Below the pieces are notes generated by a model. It searched no databases and had not been told where the DNA came from. It saw nothing but the letters and a program-made list of their open reading frames with translations. The translations under genes were made by a program, and so were the position numbers. This document shows, in pieces, positions 52,012 to 60,945 of a stretch of 64,000 nt of DNA; the first letter of the stretch is position 1; the number at the start of each line of letters is the position of its first letter. This DNA comes from Pontiellaceae bacterium B12219 (GTDB lineage Bacteria; Verrucomicrobiota; Kiritimatiellia; Kiritimatiellales; Pontiellaceae). The stretch spans positions 1-64,000 of the forward strand of contig JARNMJ010000002.1 in the NCBI GenBank assembly GCA_029432795.1, in the 5' to 3' direction.

Positions 52012-52482
52012 TTATTCACCGCGGCCGAGCATAAACGCGGCTTCGTTCACTTCGTGCAGCCGTTCCGGCAACTGCGCCCGGACCGCATCCATCCACTGCT
52101 CCACCGGAAACGGCATGTGTTTGCTCAGCGCGCCGAGCAGCGCCACATTCAGCGTCCGTTTATTGGTGAGTTTGTCCGCATCAAAATCGGACGGCTTTAC
52201 GAGCGTGCCGCCCTCTTTCAGAAAATGCTGATTTTCTTCAACCTGATCCTCGCCCAGCACCACCAGAAAATCGGCCTGTCCCGCGGAAATCATCGGGCTC
52301 AGCACTTTGTCGCCGAAACGCAGATCGGAGGTGATTGAGCCGCCGCGCTGACTCATGCCGTGCACTTCCGCTTTTTTAACATCGTTGCCCATATCAAACA
52401 CAACGCGACCGAGAATGTCGGTGCAGGTCAGGATCCCCTGCCCGCCGAGTCCGGCAAATTTTACATTCGTAACTTTATTCAT
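52012..52482 (-). CDS. iorB: Indolepyruvate:ferredoxin oxidoreductase, beta subunit
   Basis: The 156-residue protein carries the pyruvate:ferredoxin oxidoreductase gamma-type fold: VKFAGLGGQGILTCTDILG, then KKAEVHGMSQRGGSITSDLRFG. It pairs with IorA to oxidise aryl-2-oxo acids to acyl-CoA and CO2, reducing ferredoxin. ATG 52482 is chosen: AAAGGAG precedes it, and the 20 in-frame codons upstream (THYKLRIT type) come from a repeat. Starts 82 bases after iorA ends. Confidence 0.93.
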   Translation of the reverse strand: MNKVTNVKFAGLGGQGILTCTDILGRVVFDMGNDVKKAEVHGMSQRGGSITSDLRFGDKVLSPMISAGQADFLVVLGEDQVEENQHFLKEGGTLVKPSDFDADKLTNKRTLNVALLGALSKHMPFPVEQWMDAVRAQLPERLHEVNEAAFMLGRGE

Positions 52483-52512
52483 TTCAAAATCTCCTTTGGT
52501 AATCCGTAACTT

Positions 52513-52545
52513 GTAATGCGTAACTTTTCTGAAATTACGCATTAC
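52513..52545. repeat. Inverted repeat GTAATGCGTAA / TTACGCATTAC
   Basis: Arms 52513-52523 and 52535-52545 between iorA and iorB, within a tract of GTAA-type units. It extends the apparent iorB frame upstream without coding value. Confidence 0.6.
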
Positions 52546-52564
52546 ATATTTACTCGTTACGTTT

Positions 52565-54160
52565 CTATCTCACCTTTTCTCCGCGGTTGATTTTTGCATC
52601 GCGCACAACGGCGAGAATGCAGGGACGACGAGCAATGATCACGGTCAGATCGTTGGATGCCATGGCATCGCGTACGGCCTTTTCGAAGGCTTCCATTTCG
52701 CGGGACGGATCAAGAATAATCACCTTATCCACCCCCATTGCTTCGCAGGTTGCTTCGATGGAAACCGTTTTCCCGGCCGGGTGGTGATCCAGCGTTTTTC
52801 CGGTGCCCGGATGCTCCTGCAAACCGGTCATGGCGGTGGTGCCGTTATCGAGGATCACAATCACGTGACCATATTTCGGGCGGTTGCAGATCATTTCGGC
52901 CACACCGGTCAGACCGCTGTGCATAAAGGTTCCATCGCCAATCACACTGACCACTTTGCGCGCCTGCTCTTCGGGCAGTACGTGCCGCATGCCCAACCCG
53001 ATGCCAATGGAGCCGCCCATGCAAATGCAGGTGTCCATGGTTTCGAAGGGCGGCAGTACACTCAGGGTATAGCAACCGATGTCGCCGGTGATGGTGCAGC
53101 CGATATTTTTCAGCAGCTGGAAGCTGGCGCGGTGCGGACAGCCGTCGCACAGCTGCGGGGGTTTGCCGCGCGGCGGAGCCGCTTCTTCCGAGTCGTCGCC
53201 ATCAATGATGCGCTTCACACGAATGACATCCAGTTCTCCGTAGCGATAGCGTTCCAGACGCGGACGAACCCTGCCGCCGGCGGCCTGCACTTCGGTCTGA
53301 ATGAACGGATCAGACTCTTCGATAATGATGCAGTCGTCCACGGAATCGATAAATTCGAGAATCGTTTTCATCGGCAAAGGATAAACCATGCCCAGCTTCA
53401 GAACTTTCGCATCCGGTGCGGCTTCCTGCGCATGCAGTGCGCTAACCCCGTTTGCAATGATGCCGAGTTTCGTGCCGGTTCCAACGATTGGATTCGGCCC
53501 TTCGGCGCAGTTCCAGGCTTCAATTTCCGTCAGTTTTGCGCGCATTCTTTTGTGCGCCGGCCGAGCGTAGGCCGGAATCATGACGCGGCCCTTGATGTCG
53601 CGCACATAATCGGCCGCCGGAACGTCTTTTGAATCGGAAGGGACCACGATGGTTTTGGAATGGCAAACCCGCGTGCTGAGACGCAGAATGACGGGCTGGT
53701 TCCAGCGTTCGGAAATTTCGAATGCCAGTTTGGTCATGTCGTACGCTTCCTGCGAGTCGGCCGGTTCGAGCAGCGGAACACCGGCCGCCCGGGCATAGTT
53801 GCGCGAATCCTGTTCATTCTGAGAGGAAGCCATGCCCGGATCGTCGGCAACCGCCAGCACCATTCCGCCGGTAACCCCGGTATAGGCCACGGTGAAAAGC
53901 GGATCCGCAGCCACATTAAGACCAACGTGTTTCATGGTGATAATGGTGCGCGTTCCGGCAAAGGCCACGCCGATGCCTACTTCGAGTGCCACTTTTTCGT
54001 TTGGTGCCCACTGCGCTTTGCAGCCTTCCAGTTTGGCATAGTTTTCGAGAATCTCGGTAGATGGTGTACCGGGATACCCAACGCCCAGCGCACAGCCGGC
54101 GTGTTTGGTTCCCAGCGCTACGGCTTCGTTGCCGCTCATCAGTTTACGTTCACTGCTCAT
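52565..54160 (-). CDS. iorA: Indolepyruvate:ferredoxin oxidoreductase, alpha subunit (no ferredoxin domain)
   Basis: The 531-residue TPP enzyme begins LMSGNEAVALGTKHAGC with GYPGTPSTEI, as in IorA, and has the TPP-binding region from LCDGCPHRASF near residue 336 through GDIGCYTLS and GDGTFMHSGLTG. Most IorA proteins end in a two-cluster ferredoxin domain; this one stops after ILAVVRDAKINRGEKVR without it. A separate one-cluster ferredoxin gene lies 650 bases away on the other strand and may substitute. GGAGAG precedes ATG 54160; the thioesterase gene overlaps it by 11 bases. Confidence 0.92.
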   Translation of the reverse strand: MSSERKLMSGNEAVALGTKHAGCALGVGYPGTPSTEILENYAKLEGCKAQWAPNEKVALEVGIGVAFAGTRTIITMKHVGLNVAADPLFTVAYTGVTGGMVLAVADDPGMASSQNEQDSRNYARAAGVPLLEPADSQEAYDMTKLAFEISERWNQPVILRLSTRVCHSKTIVVPSDSKDVPAADYVRDIKGRVMIPAYARPAHKRMRAKLTEIEAWNCAEGPNPIVGTGTKLGIIANGVSALHAQEAAPDAKVLKLGMVYPLPMKTILEFIDSVDDCIIIEESDPFIQTEVQAAGGRVRPRLERYRYGELDVIRVKRIIDGDDSEEAAPPRGKPPQLCDGCPHRASFQLLKNIGCTITGDIGCYTLSVLPPFETMDTCICMGGSIGIGLGMRHVLPEEQARKVVSVIGDGTFMHSGLTGVAEMICNRPKYGHVIVILDNGTTAMTGLQEHPGTGKTLDHHPAGKTVSIEATCEAMGVDKVIILDPSREMEAFEKAVRDAMASNDLTVIIARRPCILAVVRDAKINRGEKVR

Positions 54161-54563
54161 GTTTCTCTCCGTTTAATAAATCATGAACCCAATCCGGAAT
54201 GCGGATCGGACGTCCTTCGGGGCTGGTCAGCGCATGAATGGTGAATCCTTCAGCCACGGGCTTCCCGGTTTCGGCCATCGTGATAACCGTATTAAATTTA
54301 AGCCGGGCCCGACCGGCCTGCTCGCACGTCGTCTCCAGATTCAGCAGATCGTCATATTCCGCGCGCCCTTTAAACTTCAGACCGGCTTCGATAATCGGAG
54401 CCATCACACCTTCAGCCTCCCATTCCGCATAGGCTTTTCCGGCGGCGCGGGTCAGCTCCGACCGGCCCACTTCCATCCATTCCAGCAGGCGCGAATTATA
54501 GAACGTCCCCATACGGTCCGATTCGCTATAGCGTACTCTGAGTTGACAGGTATGATTGAACAT
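54150..54563 (-). CDS. YbgC/4HBT-type acyl-CoA thioesterase
   Basis: The 137-residue hotdog protein has RVRYSESDRMGTFYNSRLLEWMEVGR, the 4-hydroxybenzoyl-CoA thioesterase signature with Asp in SDRMG. It hydrolyses short or aryl acyl-CoA. It heads the iorA-iorB run and overlaps iorA by 11 bases, so a second thioesterase type (besides the PaaI one) belongs to this pathway. Confidence 0.88.
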   Translation of the reverse strand: MFNHTCQLRVRYSESDRMGTFYNSRLLEWMEVGRSELTRAAGKAYAEWEAEGVMAPIIEAGLKFKGRAEYDDLLNLETTCEQAGRARLKFNTVITMAETGKPVAEGFTIHALTSPEGRPIRIPDWVHDLLNGEKHEQ

Positions 54564-54804
54564 GAATCCCCTAAAGAAAATAAACGTATTTTTTAACCGT
54601 ATTTTAAGTGCATTTCAACGAAAAGGGCGAAGGATCTTCCCGCCGTACATGGTGTACTCGATGATCAGCTTATGAATATTGAAATCGGACCGTTAAATTC
54701 CTGAAAAGGAATACGCCTATGGATTGACCTTTTTATTTGGTCTGTTCTATCTTCAGCGCCTCAATCACGAAAAGATCTGAAACCTTACAAACCCGGGAGC
54801 TGTT

Positions 54805-54993
54805 ATGAAATTTACCGTTGATCCAAATCGTTGTGTGGGCTGTGAGGCCTGTAATGGAATCGCCCCTGAGGTTTTTGAATTCCCCGCTGGGATCTCGCAG
54901 GTCAAGCTTGATCCTGTGCCGGAAACACTTCAGAAAAGTGCGTTGGCCGCCGAAGAAAACTGCCCGGCTTCGGCCATTTCGCATCAGGCATAA
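54805..54993 (+). CDS. Single [4Fe-4S] ferredoxin
   Basis: The 62-residue protein has RCVGCEAC near residue 9 (C-x2-C-x2-C) and a fourth ligand in ENCPASAI near residue 53. This is the one-cluster ferredoxin type (as in Desulfovibrio or Thermotoga ferredoxins), with APEVFEF following the first ligands. GGGAG precedes the ATG. Close to iorAB, so it probably accepts electrons from arylpyruvate oxidation. Confidence 0.9.
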   Translation: MKFTVDPNRCVGCEACNGIAPEVFEFPAGISQVKLDPVPETLQKSALAAEENCPASAISHQA

Positions 54994-55165
54994 ACCAGCG
55001 TGCCCGATCTGTTTTACCGGATGTGCATTATCGCGAAGACCTGAGGCTTTTTGATATTTAATTTAAATACGTAGAGAATTACAGTATTTCGGGGAGCACC
55101 CTTGCTTTAATGGCTTACATTCAGTAGATCTTTCAGCTTCATATAATTTTACTGAAAGGCACGCC

Positions 55166-56491
55166 ATGCACACACAATGGAATGATCGGGAAAGTTTGAT
55201 TCATCCCGCTTCAGCGCCGGATTATCTGCGCGAAGAGCAACTTCATAAACTTCAGCTTCAGCGTCTTCGGGCGATCACTAAACACGCCTACGATAATCAG
55301 GCGCTCTTCCGGGAACGCATGGATGCCAGCGGGGTAACGCCCGATGATATCCGGACGCTGGACGATATCCGCAAACTGCCGTTCACACAGAAAACGGATC
55401 TGCGGGACACCTACCCGTACGGTCTTTTTGCGGTTCCGATGAATGAAGTGGTTCGCTTGCATGCTTCGTCCGGAACGACCGGAAAACCCATTGTCGTTGC
55501 CTATACCAATGAAGATATCGAGGTATGGAAAGAGGTCATGGTTCGGGCATACGCCTGTGCCGGACTGGACAGTGGCGACATTATCCAGAATGCCTATGGC
55601 TATGGCCTGTTCACCGGAGGGCTCGGTGCCCATTACGGCGCGGAAGCACTTGGCGCAACGGTTATTCCCATTTCCGGCGGAAATTCCGAGCGCCAGATTA
55701 TGGTCATGCGCGATTTCGGCACCACGGCGATCTGTTCCACCCCGAGCTATTTCCTGCATCTGATTGAGTTTGCAGAAAAGATGGGTATTAACTGGGAGGA
55801 CTTCCCTTTGCGCGCCGGTATTTTCGGAGCCGAGCCCTGGACCGATGAAATGCGCGACTACATTGAGGGAAAAACCGGAATCAAAGCGTTCGATATCTAC
55901 GGGCTCTCGGAAATCATCGGCCCCGGCGTCGGCATGGCCTGCTCCGAACAGAATGGACTGCATATTTTTGAAGATCATTTCATGATCGAAATTGTCGATC
56001 CCGTCACCGACGAACCGATGCCGGACGGCCAAGAAGGCGAACTGATCATTACAACACTCAGTAAAAAAGCGATGCCCGTGATGCGCTATCGTACGCACGA
56101 TATCACCAGTATCATTGCAGAAAAGTGTGCCTGCGGTCGCACCATTCGCCGAATCAACCGCATTGCCCGTCGCTCCGACGATATGTTCATCATTCGCGGC
56201 GTCAACATCTTCCCCTCCCAGATCGAGGCGGCCCTGCTTAAAGTTGAAGAAACGCTGCCGCATTATCAGATTGTTCTTTACCGATCCGGCGGAATGGACC
56301 AGATGGAAGTGCAGGTGGAGGTCACGGCCGAAACCTTCAGCGATACCGTCCGAGGAGTGGAAGCCGTGCACAAGCAGCTTTCCGAGGCGATTGCCCACAT
56401 TCTCGGTATTCGCGTCAAACTTACGCTGGTCGAACCGAACACGATCGAACGATCCATGGGGAAAGCAAAACGAGTCATCGACAATAGGTAG
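55166..56491 (+). CDS. paaK: Phenylacetate-CoA ligase, copy 1
   Basis: The 441-residue AMP-binding ligase joins aryl acetates to CoA with ATP. Motifs: HASSGTTGKPIVVAYT near residue 95, YGYGLFTGGLGAHYGAE near 150, FDIYGLSEIIGPGVGMAC near 250, and the C-terminal hinge CACGRTIRRINRIARRSDDM. In the reverse direction such enzymes make ATP from aryl-acyl-CoA, which would complete aromatic amino acid fermentation together with IorAB. Lies divergent from the iorAB run. Confidence 0.93.
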   Translation: MHTQWNDRESLIHPASAPDYLREEQLHKLQLQRLRAITKHAYDNQALFRERMDASGVTPDDIRTLDDIRKLPFTQKTDLRDTYPYGLFAVPMNEVVRLHASSGTTGKPIVVAYTNEDIEVWKEVMVRAYACAGLDSGDIIQNAYGYGLFTGGLGAHYGAEALGATVIPISGGNSERQIMVMRDFGTTAICSTPSYFLHLIEFAEKMGINWEDFPLRAGIFGAEPWTDEMRDYIEGKTGIKAFDIYGLSEIIGPGVGMACSEQNGLHIFEDHFMIEIVDPVTDEPMPDGQEGELIITTLSKKAMPVMRYRTHDITSIIAEKCACGRTIRRINRIARRSDDMFIIRGVNIFPSQIEAALLKVEETLPHYQIVLYRSGGMDQMEVQVEVTAETFSDTVRGVEAVHKQLSEAIAHILGIRVKLTLVEPNTIERSMGKAKRVIDNR

Positions 56492-56499
56492 AATTAATG

Positions 56500-56558
56500 A
56501 ACCACGGAATACACAGAAGACACAGAACCGCTCCGTGTATTCCGTGTATTCCGTGGTT
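56500..56558. repeat. Inverted repeat AACCACGGAATACAC / GTGTATTCCGTGGTT
   Basis: Perfect 15-base arms at 56500-56514 and 56544-56558 between paaK copy 1 and the ACT gene, with internal ACACAGA / TCCGTGT units. On the minus strand it reads EYTEYTERF. A widely seen type of non-genic hairpin. Confidence 0.8.
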
Positions 56559-56578
56559 AACAACCTGGAGAGAGAAAC

Positions 56579-57019
56579 GTGAAACTAAAACAACTATCCG
56601 TATTCTTAGAAAATAAACCCGGTCGTCTGCGCGAGCTCTGCGCCCTGCTGGCTGATAACGGAATCAACATGATTACGATCTCGTTGGCCGATACCGAGCA
56701 GTTCGGCATTCTCCGCCTGATCGTCAGCGACTGCGAAGCCGCAAAAACCATTCTGGAGGCCAAAGGTTTTGTGGCTAAAATCACGGAAGTGATTGCGGTT
56801 GAAGTGAATGATGAACCCGGTGGATTGCGCGATGTGCTTCAGGTGGAAGATGCCGCAGGAATCAGCGTTGAATATATGTATGCCTTCACAATTAAGAGTG
56901 GTGAGAATGCGGTTCTGCTGTTCCGTTTCGACGACATGGATAAAGCTGTAGTGGCGCTGAAAAGCGCTGGGTTCAAGGTGCTGGACCGTGTGACCCTTTT
57001 CCAGCATTCGGAAAATTAA
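56579..57019 (+). CDS. Tandem ACT-domain protein
   Basis: The 146-residue protein holds two ACT units: residues 1-70 (KQLSVFLENKPGRLRELCALLADNGINMI) and 71-146 (VIAVEVNDEPGGLRDVLQVEDAAGISVEYM). ACT domains bind amino acids, so it may sense aromatic amino acids and control the ligases. Start is GTG 56579 behind a GGAGAGAG ribosome-binding site. The paaK copy 2 ATG follows its stop directly. Confidence 0.9.
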   Translation: MKLKQLSVFLENKPGRLRELCALLADNGINMITISLADTEQFGILRLIVSDCEAAKTILEAKGFVAKITEVIAVEVNDEPGGLRDVLQVEDAAGISVEYMYAFTIKSGENAVLLFRFDDMDKAVVALKSAGFKVLDRVTLFQHSEN

Positions 57020-58339
57020 ATGAGCGGGTTTGTTGTTGAAAACCGCATCCGGGATAAAGAGGAATCGTTGTCCCGCCCGGAACTGACTGCACTTCAGACG
57101 TCCAGACTTCGGAAAACGGTAGAACAGGTTCAGCAGATCCCGTTCTATAAAAATAAGTTTGCCGAAGCCGGAATTGCGCCCGAAATGATCCAATCTCTGG
57201 AAGATCTGCAGCGCCTCCCCTTCACCACTAAAGCGGATTTACGGGAAGAATATCCGCTGGGCATGCTGGCGGTAGATCGGAAAGACATTGCCCGATACCA
57301 TGGTTCGTCCGGCACCACCGGTCAGCCGACCATGGTGGCATATACAAAAAATGATTTAAAAACATGGGCCAATTTATGTGCCCGTTTTCTGACTGCCGGC
57401 GGACTTCGACCCGAACACAGCGTTCAGATTGCGTTTGGCTATGGTCTTTTTACGGGCGGATTCGGGTTGCACTATGGCGTGGAACATGTGGGCGCCTCGG
57501 TCATTCCGGCCGCAGCCGGCAACACCTCGAAACAACTGATGCTGATGAAGGATATGCAGGTTGACGCCTTGGTCTGTACGCCGAGTTATGCCCTGACGAT
57601 TTCAGAATTTATCATTAAAAATAAGATTCCGCGAAATGCGTTGAACCTGAAGTATGCCCACTTTGGCGGCGAGCCCTGGACAGAAGATATGCGCGCTCGG
57701 ATCGAAGATGAAATGGGGATTCTCTGCTTTAACAATTACGGACTGAGCGAAGTCATCGGTCCCGGCGTCAGCGGCGAATGCGCCATGCGGGACGGTATGC
57801 ATATTGCGGAAGATGCCTTCATTGTTGAATGCATCAATCCGAAAACGCTCGAACCCGTGGCCCCCGGTGAAGAGGGCGAACTCGTTTTCACCTCATTGAG
57901 CAAAGAAGCCATGCCGATTATTCGCTATCGCACGCGCGATATCGCATCGCTGAATCCGGAACCCTGCGCCTGCGGACGAACTACAGTTCGGATGAGCCGC
58001 ATCACGGGACGCAGTGACGATATGCTGATTATCAAAGGCGTGAACATTTATCCTTCACAGATCGAACAGGCACTATTGCGCGTTGAAGGAACCGCCCCCC
58101 ACTATCAGATTGAAGTGGACCGCCCGGACCGGAAAGATATTGTCTCGGTGAAAGTGGAGATGACCGAAACATCCTTCAGTTCCAGTATGAAAGAGATGCA
58201 GGAATTGAGGGAACGGATCGACCGCGCCATTCAGACGGTCACCGGACTGCGGATGAATATTGAACTGGTTTCACCCAGCTCACTCGAACGCTTTGTCGGC
58301 AAAGCCCGGCATGTGATCGACCACCGCAGGAAAGTCTGA
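57020..58339 (+). CDS. paaK: Phenylacetate-CoA ligase, copy 2
   Basis: The 439-residue paralogue has the same motifs as copy 1: GSSGTTGQPTMVAYT, FGYGLFTGGFGLHYG, NNYGLSEVIGPGVSGEC, CACGRTTVRMSRITGRSDDM. Identity to copy 1 is only moderate by eye, so the two probably differ in acyl preference (for example phenylacetate, indoleacetate or hydroxyphenylacetate). A degenerate palindrome spells IQSLE at 57188. Ends tail-to-tail with nifS. Confidence 0.92.
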   Translation: MSGFVVENRIRDKEESLSRPELTALQTSRLRKTVEQVQQIPFYKNKFAEAGIAPEMIQSLEDLQRLPFTTKADLREEYPLGMLAVDRKDIARYHGSSGTTGQPTMVAYTKNDLKTWANLCARFLTAGGLRPEHSVQIAFGYGLFTGGFGLHYGVEHVGASVIPAAAGNTSKQLMLMKDMQVDALVCTPSYALTISEFIIKNKIPRNALNLKYAHFGGEPWTEDMRARIEDEMGILCFNNYGLSEVIGPGVSGECAMRDGMHIAEDAFIVECINPKTLEPVAPGEEGELVFTSLSKEAMPIIRYRTRDIASLNPEPCACGRTTVRMSRITGRSDDMLIIKGVNIYPSQIEQALLRVEGTAPHYQIEVDRPDRKDIVSVKVEMTETSFSSSMKEMQELRERIDRAIQTVTGLRMNIELVSPSSLERFVGKARHVIDHRRKV

Positions 58340-58367
58340 GCCCCAGCTGCGCCGCGTGCGATGCAGC

Positions 58368-59534
58368 TCAATCCGCAGCCAAAGGCGAGAGCTCGCGAAG
58401 CCGCTTGATAATGAGGGGCAGCTTTTCGAGCACGGCATCCACATCCGCTTCCGTGTTATACCGCCCGAGGCTGAATCGGATGGAGCCCTGCAGAAAGGCG
58501 CGCGGCACATCCATGGCGCGCAATACATGCGACGGCTCCAGCGAACCCGATTCACAGGCAGAGCCGGTGGATGTACAGATTCCCGCATCGTCCAGCATCA
58601 GCATAATCGCTTCCCCCTCCAGGTATTCAAAGCTGATATTGCTGGTATTGGGTAAACGGTGCAGGGTGTCGCCGTTTATACGTGCACCTTTGCAGGTGGC
58701 CAGAATGCCGGCTTCCAGCCGATCGCGCAGTTTGCGTTCATGGTTCGTATCCTTTTCCATCTGCTGCATGGCCAGTTCACAGGCTTTGCCGAGACCGACG
58801 ATGTAGGGCACGTTTTCCGTACCGGCGCGCCGGCCGCGTTCCTGATGGCCGCCTTTCTGCAGCGCACCCAGCCGGGTTCCGCGGCGGGAATACAGCGCAC
58901 CAATACCTTTGGGCGCATACAGCTTATGGCCGGAAATAGAGAGCAGGTCAACCGGTACCGTTTTGACATCGATCGCAATTTTTCCGGCGGCCTGCACGGC
59001 ATCGGTATGCATGATGCCTCCGGCTTCTTTTACTTTTTCCGCAATTTCAGCCATGGGAAAAACGACCCCGGTTTCATTGTTGGCCCACATGATACTGGCC
59101 AAGGCGGTGTCGGTATTTTTCAACTGTTCGGCCAGCACATCCTGTTGCAGAGTTCCGTATGGATCGACCGGAATTTTATGCAGTTCAATCCCTTCGCTGT
59201 TCAACGCCATGAGCGGTTCCAGCACGGCGGAATGTTCGACCGCCGAGGTGATGAACGAGACCGGGCGGGATTGTGCGGAAAGATTTCCTTTCAGCGCAAG
59301 ATTGTTACTCTCGGTACCGCAGGAGGTGAAAATGATTTCGTTCGGATCTTCCGCGCCGATCAGCGCAGCCACCGACCGGCGGGCCTGATCCACCGCTCGT
59401 TTGGCCTTGCTGCCCAGGCGGTGCATGCTCGAAGGATTTCCCCAGTGTTCGGAAAAGTACGGGGCCATGGCCTCGATGACTTCCGGCGCAACGGGTGTGG
59501 TGGCATTGTTGTCGAAATAGATCGGTTCACCCAT
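58368..59534 (-). CDS. nifS: Cysteine desulfurase, NifS type
   Basis: The 388-residue PLP enzyme takes sulfur from cysteine for Fe-S clusters. Seen: YFDNNATTPVAPEV near residue 5, the PLP lysine in SGHKLYAPKGIGALY near 200, and the mobile loop with the catalytic Cys in STGSACESGSLEPSH near 325. Next to a BFD-like protein and nadA, so it likely supplies the NadA cluster. This nifS-BFD-nadA grouping is often seen in anaerobes for NAD synthesis. Confidence 0.94.
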   Translation of the reverse strand: MGEPIYFDNNATTPVAPEVIEAMAPYFSEHWGNPSSMHRLGSKAKRAVDQARRSVAALIGAEDPNEIIFTSCGTESNNLALKGNLSAQSRPVSFITSAVEHSAVLEPLMALNSEGIELHKIPVDPYGTLQQDVLAEQLKNTDTALASIMWANNETGVVFPMAEIAEKVKEAGGIMHTDAVQAAGKIAIDVKTVPVDLLSISGHKLYAPKGIGALYSRRGTRLGALQKGGHQERGRRAGTENVPYIVGLGKACELAMQQMEKDTNHERKLRDRLEAGILATCKGARINGDTLHRLPNTSNISFEYLEGEAIMLMLDDAGICTSTGSACESGSLEPSHVLRAMDVPRAFLQGSIRFSLGRYNTEADVDAVLEKLPLIIKRLRELSPLAAD

Positions 59535-59549
59535 TGTTTATTCCTTTGG

Positions 59550-59741
59550 TTATTCGTCCGTAAGTTCTTCTTCTATCAGTTCAGCTATTTTTTTGCGGCA
59601 GCCTCCGCATCGGCTGCCCGCATTGCAGTGGTAACTCACCTGATCCACCGTGGTCAGTTCATTTTCCTGAATGACTTCCCGCACCGTGTCTTCAAATACA
59701 AAACAACAACGGCAGAGAATTTCGCGGCGTACTTCAGACAT
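59550..59741 (-). CDS. BFD-like [2Fe-2S]-binding protein
   Basis: The 63-residue protein has CRCCF near residue 10 and RCGGCRKKI near residue 44, giving the C-x-C...C-x2-C ligand set of BFD-like/NifU-middle domains. The fold is a small helical [2Fe-2S] carrier. Between nifS and nadA it may act as cluster relay or scaffold. Start and size fit. Confidence 0.87.
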   Translation of the reverse strand: MSEVRREILCRCCFVFEDTVREVIQENELTTVDQVSYHCNAGSRCGGCRKKIAELIEEELTDE

Positions 59742-59757
59742 GCAGAGAACCTGACTT

Positions 59758-60663
59758 TTAGCTGAGCTCGAGCATCCGTTCGATCGAAAGGCGCGCTTTG
59801 TCGGCCGTTTCTTTCGGAACGGTGATGCGGTGCTGCATATCTTCCAACGACCAGAGAACTTTTTCGAGGTCGATCTTTTTCATGTTCGGGCAGAGGGCCC
59901 GATCGCTGACCGAATAGAATTTTTTCGTGGGGTTCTCATTCCGCAGGCGGTAGAGCATGCCCATTTCGGTGGCCACAATATATTCCTTGTGGTCGGATTC
60001 CGCCGCAAAAGTAATCATTTGACCGGTGGAGAGCAATTGGTCGGCCATTTCGCGAATGCCGAGCGGACATTCCGGATGGGCCATGATGACCGCTTCGGGA
60101 TGTTCTTCCTTTTCGCGGCGCACATCGACCTCGCGGATGCGGGAGTGGGTCGGGCAATAGCCGTCCCAGATGATCATTTCGCGTCCGAGTTCTTCCTGAA
60201 TGTAATGGCCCAGATGCGTATCCGGCACAAAGATAATTTCCTGGTCGGCCGGAACCGAAGAGACGATTTTCATCGCATTCGAAGAGGTAACACACAGGTC
60301 ACATTCGGCTTTGACCGCAGCGGAGGTATTTACATAGGCAATAACAACCGCGCCGGGATGTTCCGCCTTTTTGGCCTGAAGCGCTTCCGCCGTAATCATA
60401 TCAGCCATCGGACACCCGGCAAATTGATCGGGAAGCAGAATGGTCTTTTCCGGACTGAGAATGGCCGCCGTTTCAGCCATAAAGTGCACACCGCAGAACA
60501 CAATCACCTCTTCATCGAGTTCGGCCGCTTTCCGACTGAGTTCCAGTGAATCGCCGGTAAAGTCGGCAATGGCCTGTACTTCGTCGGGTTGATAGTTGTG
60601 CGCGATGATGATGGCACCGCGTTCGCGCTTGAGTTCCTGTATTCTCTCTTCAATAGATTGCAT
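59758..60663 (-). CDS. nadA: Quinolinate synthase NadA
   Basis: The 301-residue enzyme condenses iminoaspartate with dihydroxyacetone phosphate. Starts MQSIEERIQELKRERGAII. The three [4Fe-4S] cysteines lie in VFCGVHFMAE, AHPECPLG and RALCPNM; PDTHLGHYI and the IAHNYQPDEVQ opening are typical. ATG 60663 is chosen for its GAGGTGA ribosome-binding site; the longer reading frame upstream is non-homologous. nadB and nadC are not in the window. Confidence 0.95.
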   Translation of the reverse strand: MQSIEERIQELKRERGAIIIAHNYQPDEVQAIADFTGDSLELSRKAAELDEEVIVFCGVHFMAETAAILSPEKTILLPDQFAGCPMADMITAEALQAKKAEHPGAVVIAYVNTSAAVKAECDLCVTSSNAMKIVSSVPADQEIIFVPDTHLGHYIQEELGREMIIWDGYCPTHSRIREVDVRREKEEHPEAVIMAHPECPLGIREMADQLLSTGQMITFAAESDHKEYIVATEMGMLYRLRNENPTKKFYSVSDRALCPNMKKIDLEKVLWSLEDMQHRITVPKETADKARLSIERMLELS

Positions 60664-60803
60664 GATTTCACCTCGAAAAGCGGCGTATATAAAAGGAACA
60701 TCGGCGGAAAAACAAAACAAAAAGGATAGCAGTTCAGTTACTTTCAGCAGAAAGCAGACGATTCGGCGGATCAATTCACCCCGGCGGCCCCTCGAAAGGA
60801 CGT

Positions 60804-60926
60804 CTATTCTTTAATCTTCTTCGGCTTGCAGACTTTGTCTTTTTTCTTCACGACCGCCCCGCATTTGGCACATTCGAACTTTCCGGGTTCGCGCGGTTTT
60901 TTAGGCTTATCTTTTCTGCATCCCAT
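60804..60926 (-). CDS. Small Lys-rich zinc-ribbon-like protein, 40 residues
   Basis: The frame MGCRKDKPKK...FECAKCGAVV...KVCKPKKIKE has Cys at positions 3, 19, 22 and 33 and is very basic. GGAGGG lies 10 bases before ATG 60926. The F-x-C-x2-C-G knuckle suggests one zinc site; the fourth ligand would have to be Cys3 or Cys33. I recall similar tiny proteins in related genomes but know no function. Sits alone between nadA and pfkA. Confidence 0.65.
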   Translation of the reverse strand: MGCRKDKPKKPREPGKFECAKCGAVVKKKDKVCKPKKIKE

Positions 60927-60945
60927 AATGAGAGCCCTCCGGTCA

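Noticed and set aside
55211-56563. 450-codon minus-strand frame opposite paaK
   Set aside because: Shadow of the ligase gene; its first codons come from the EYTEYTE repeat.
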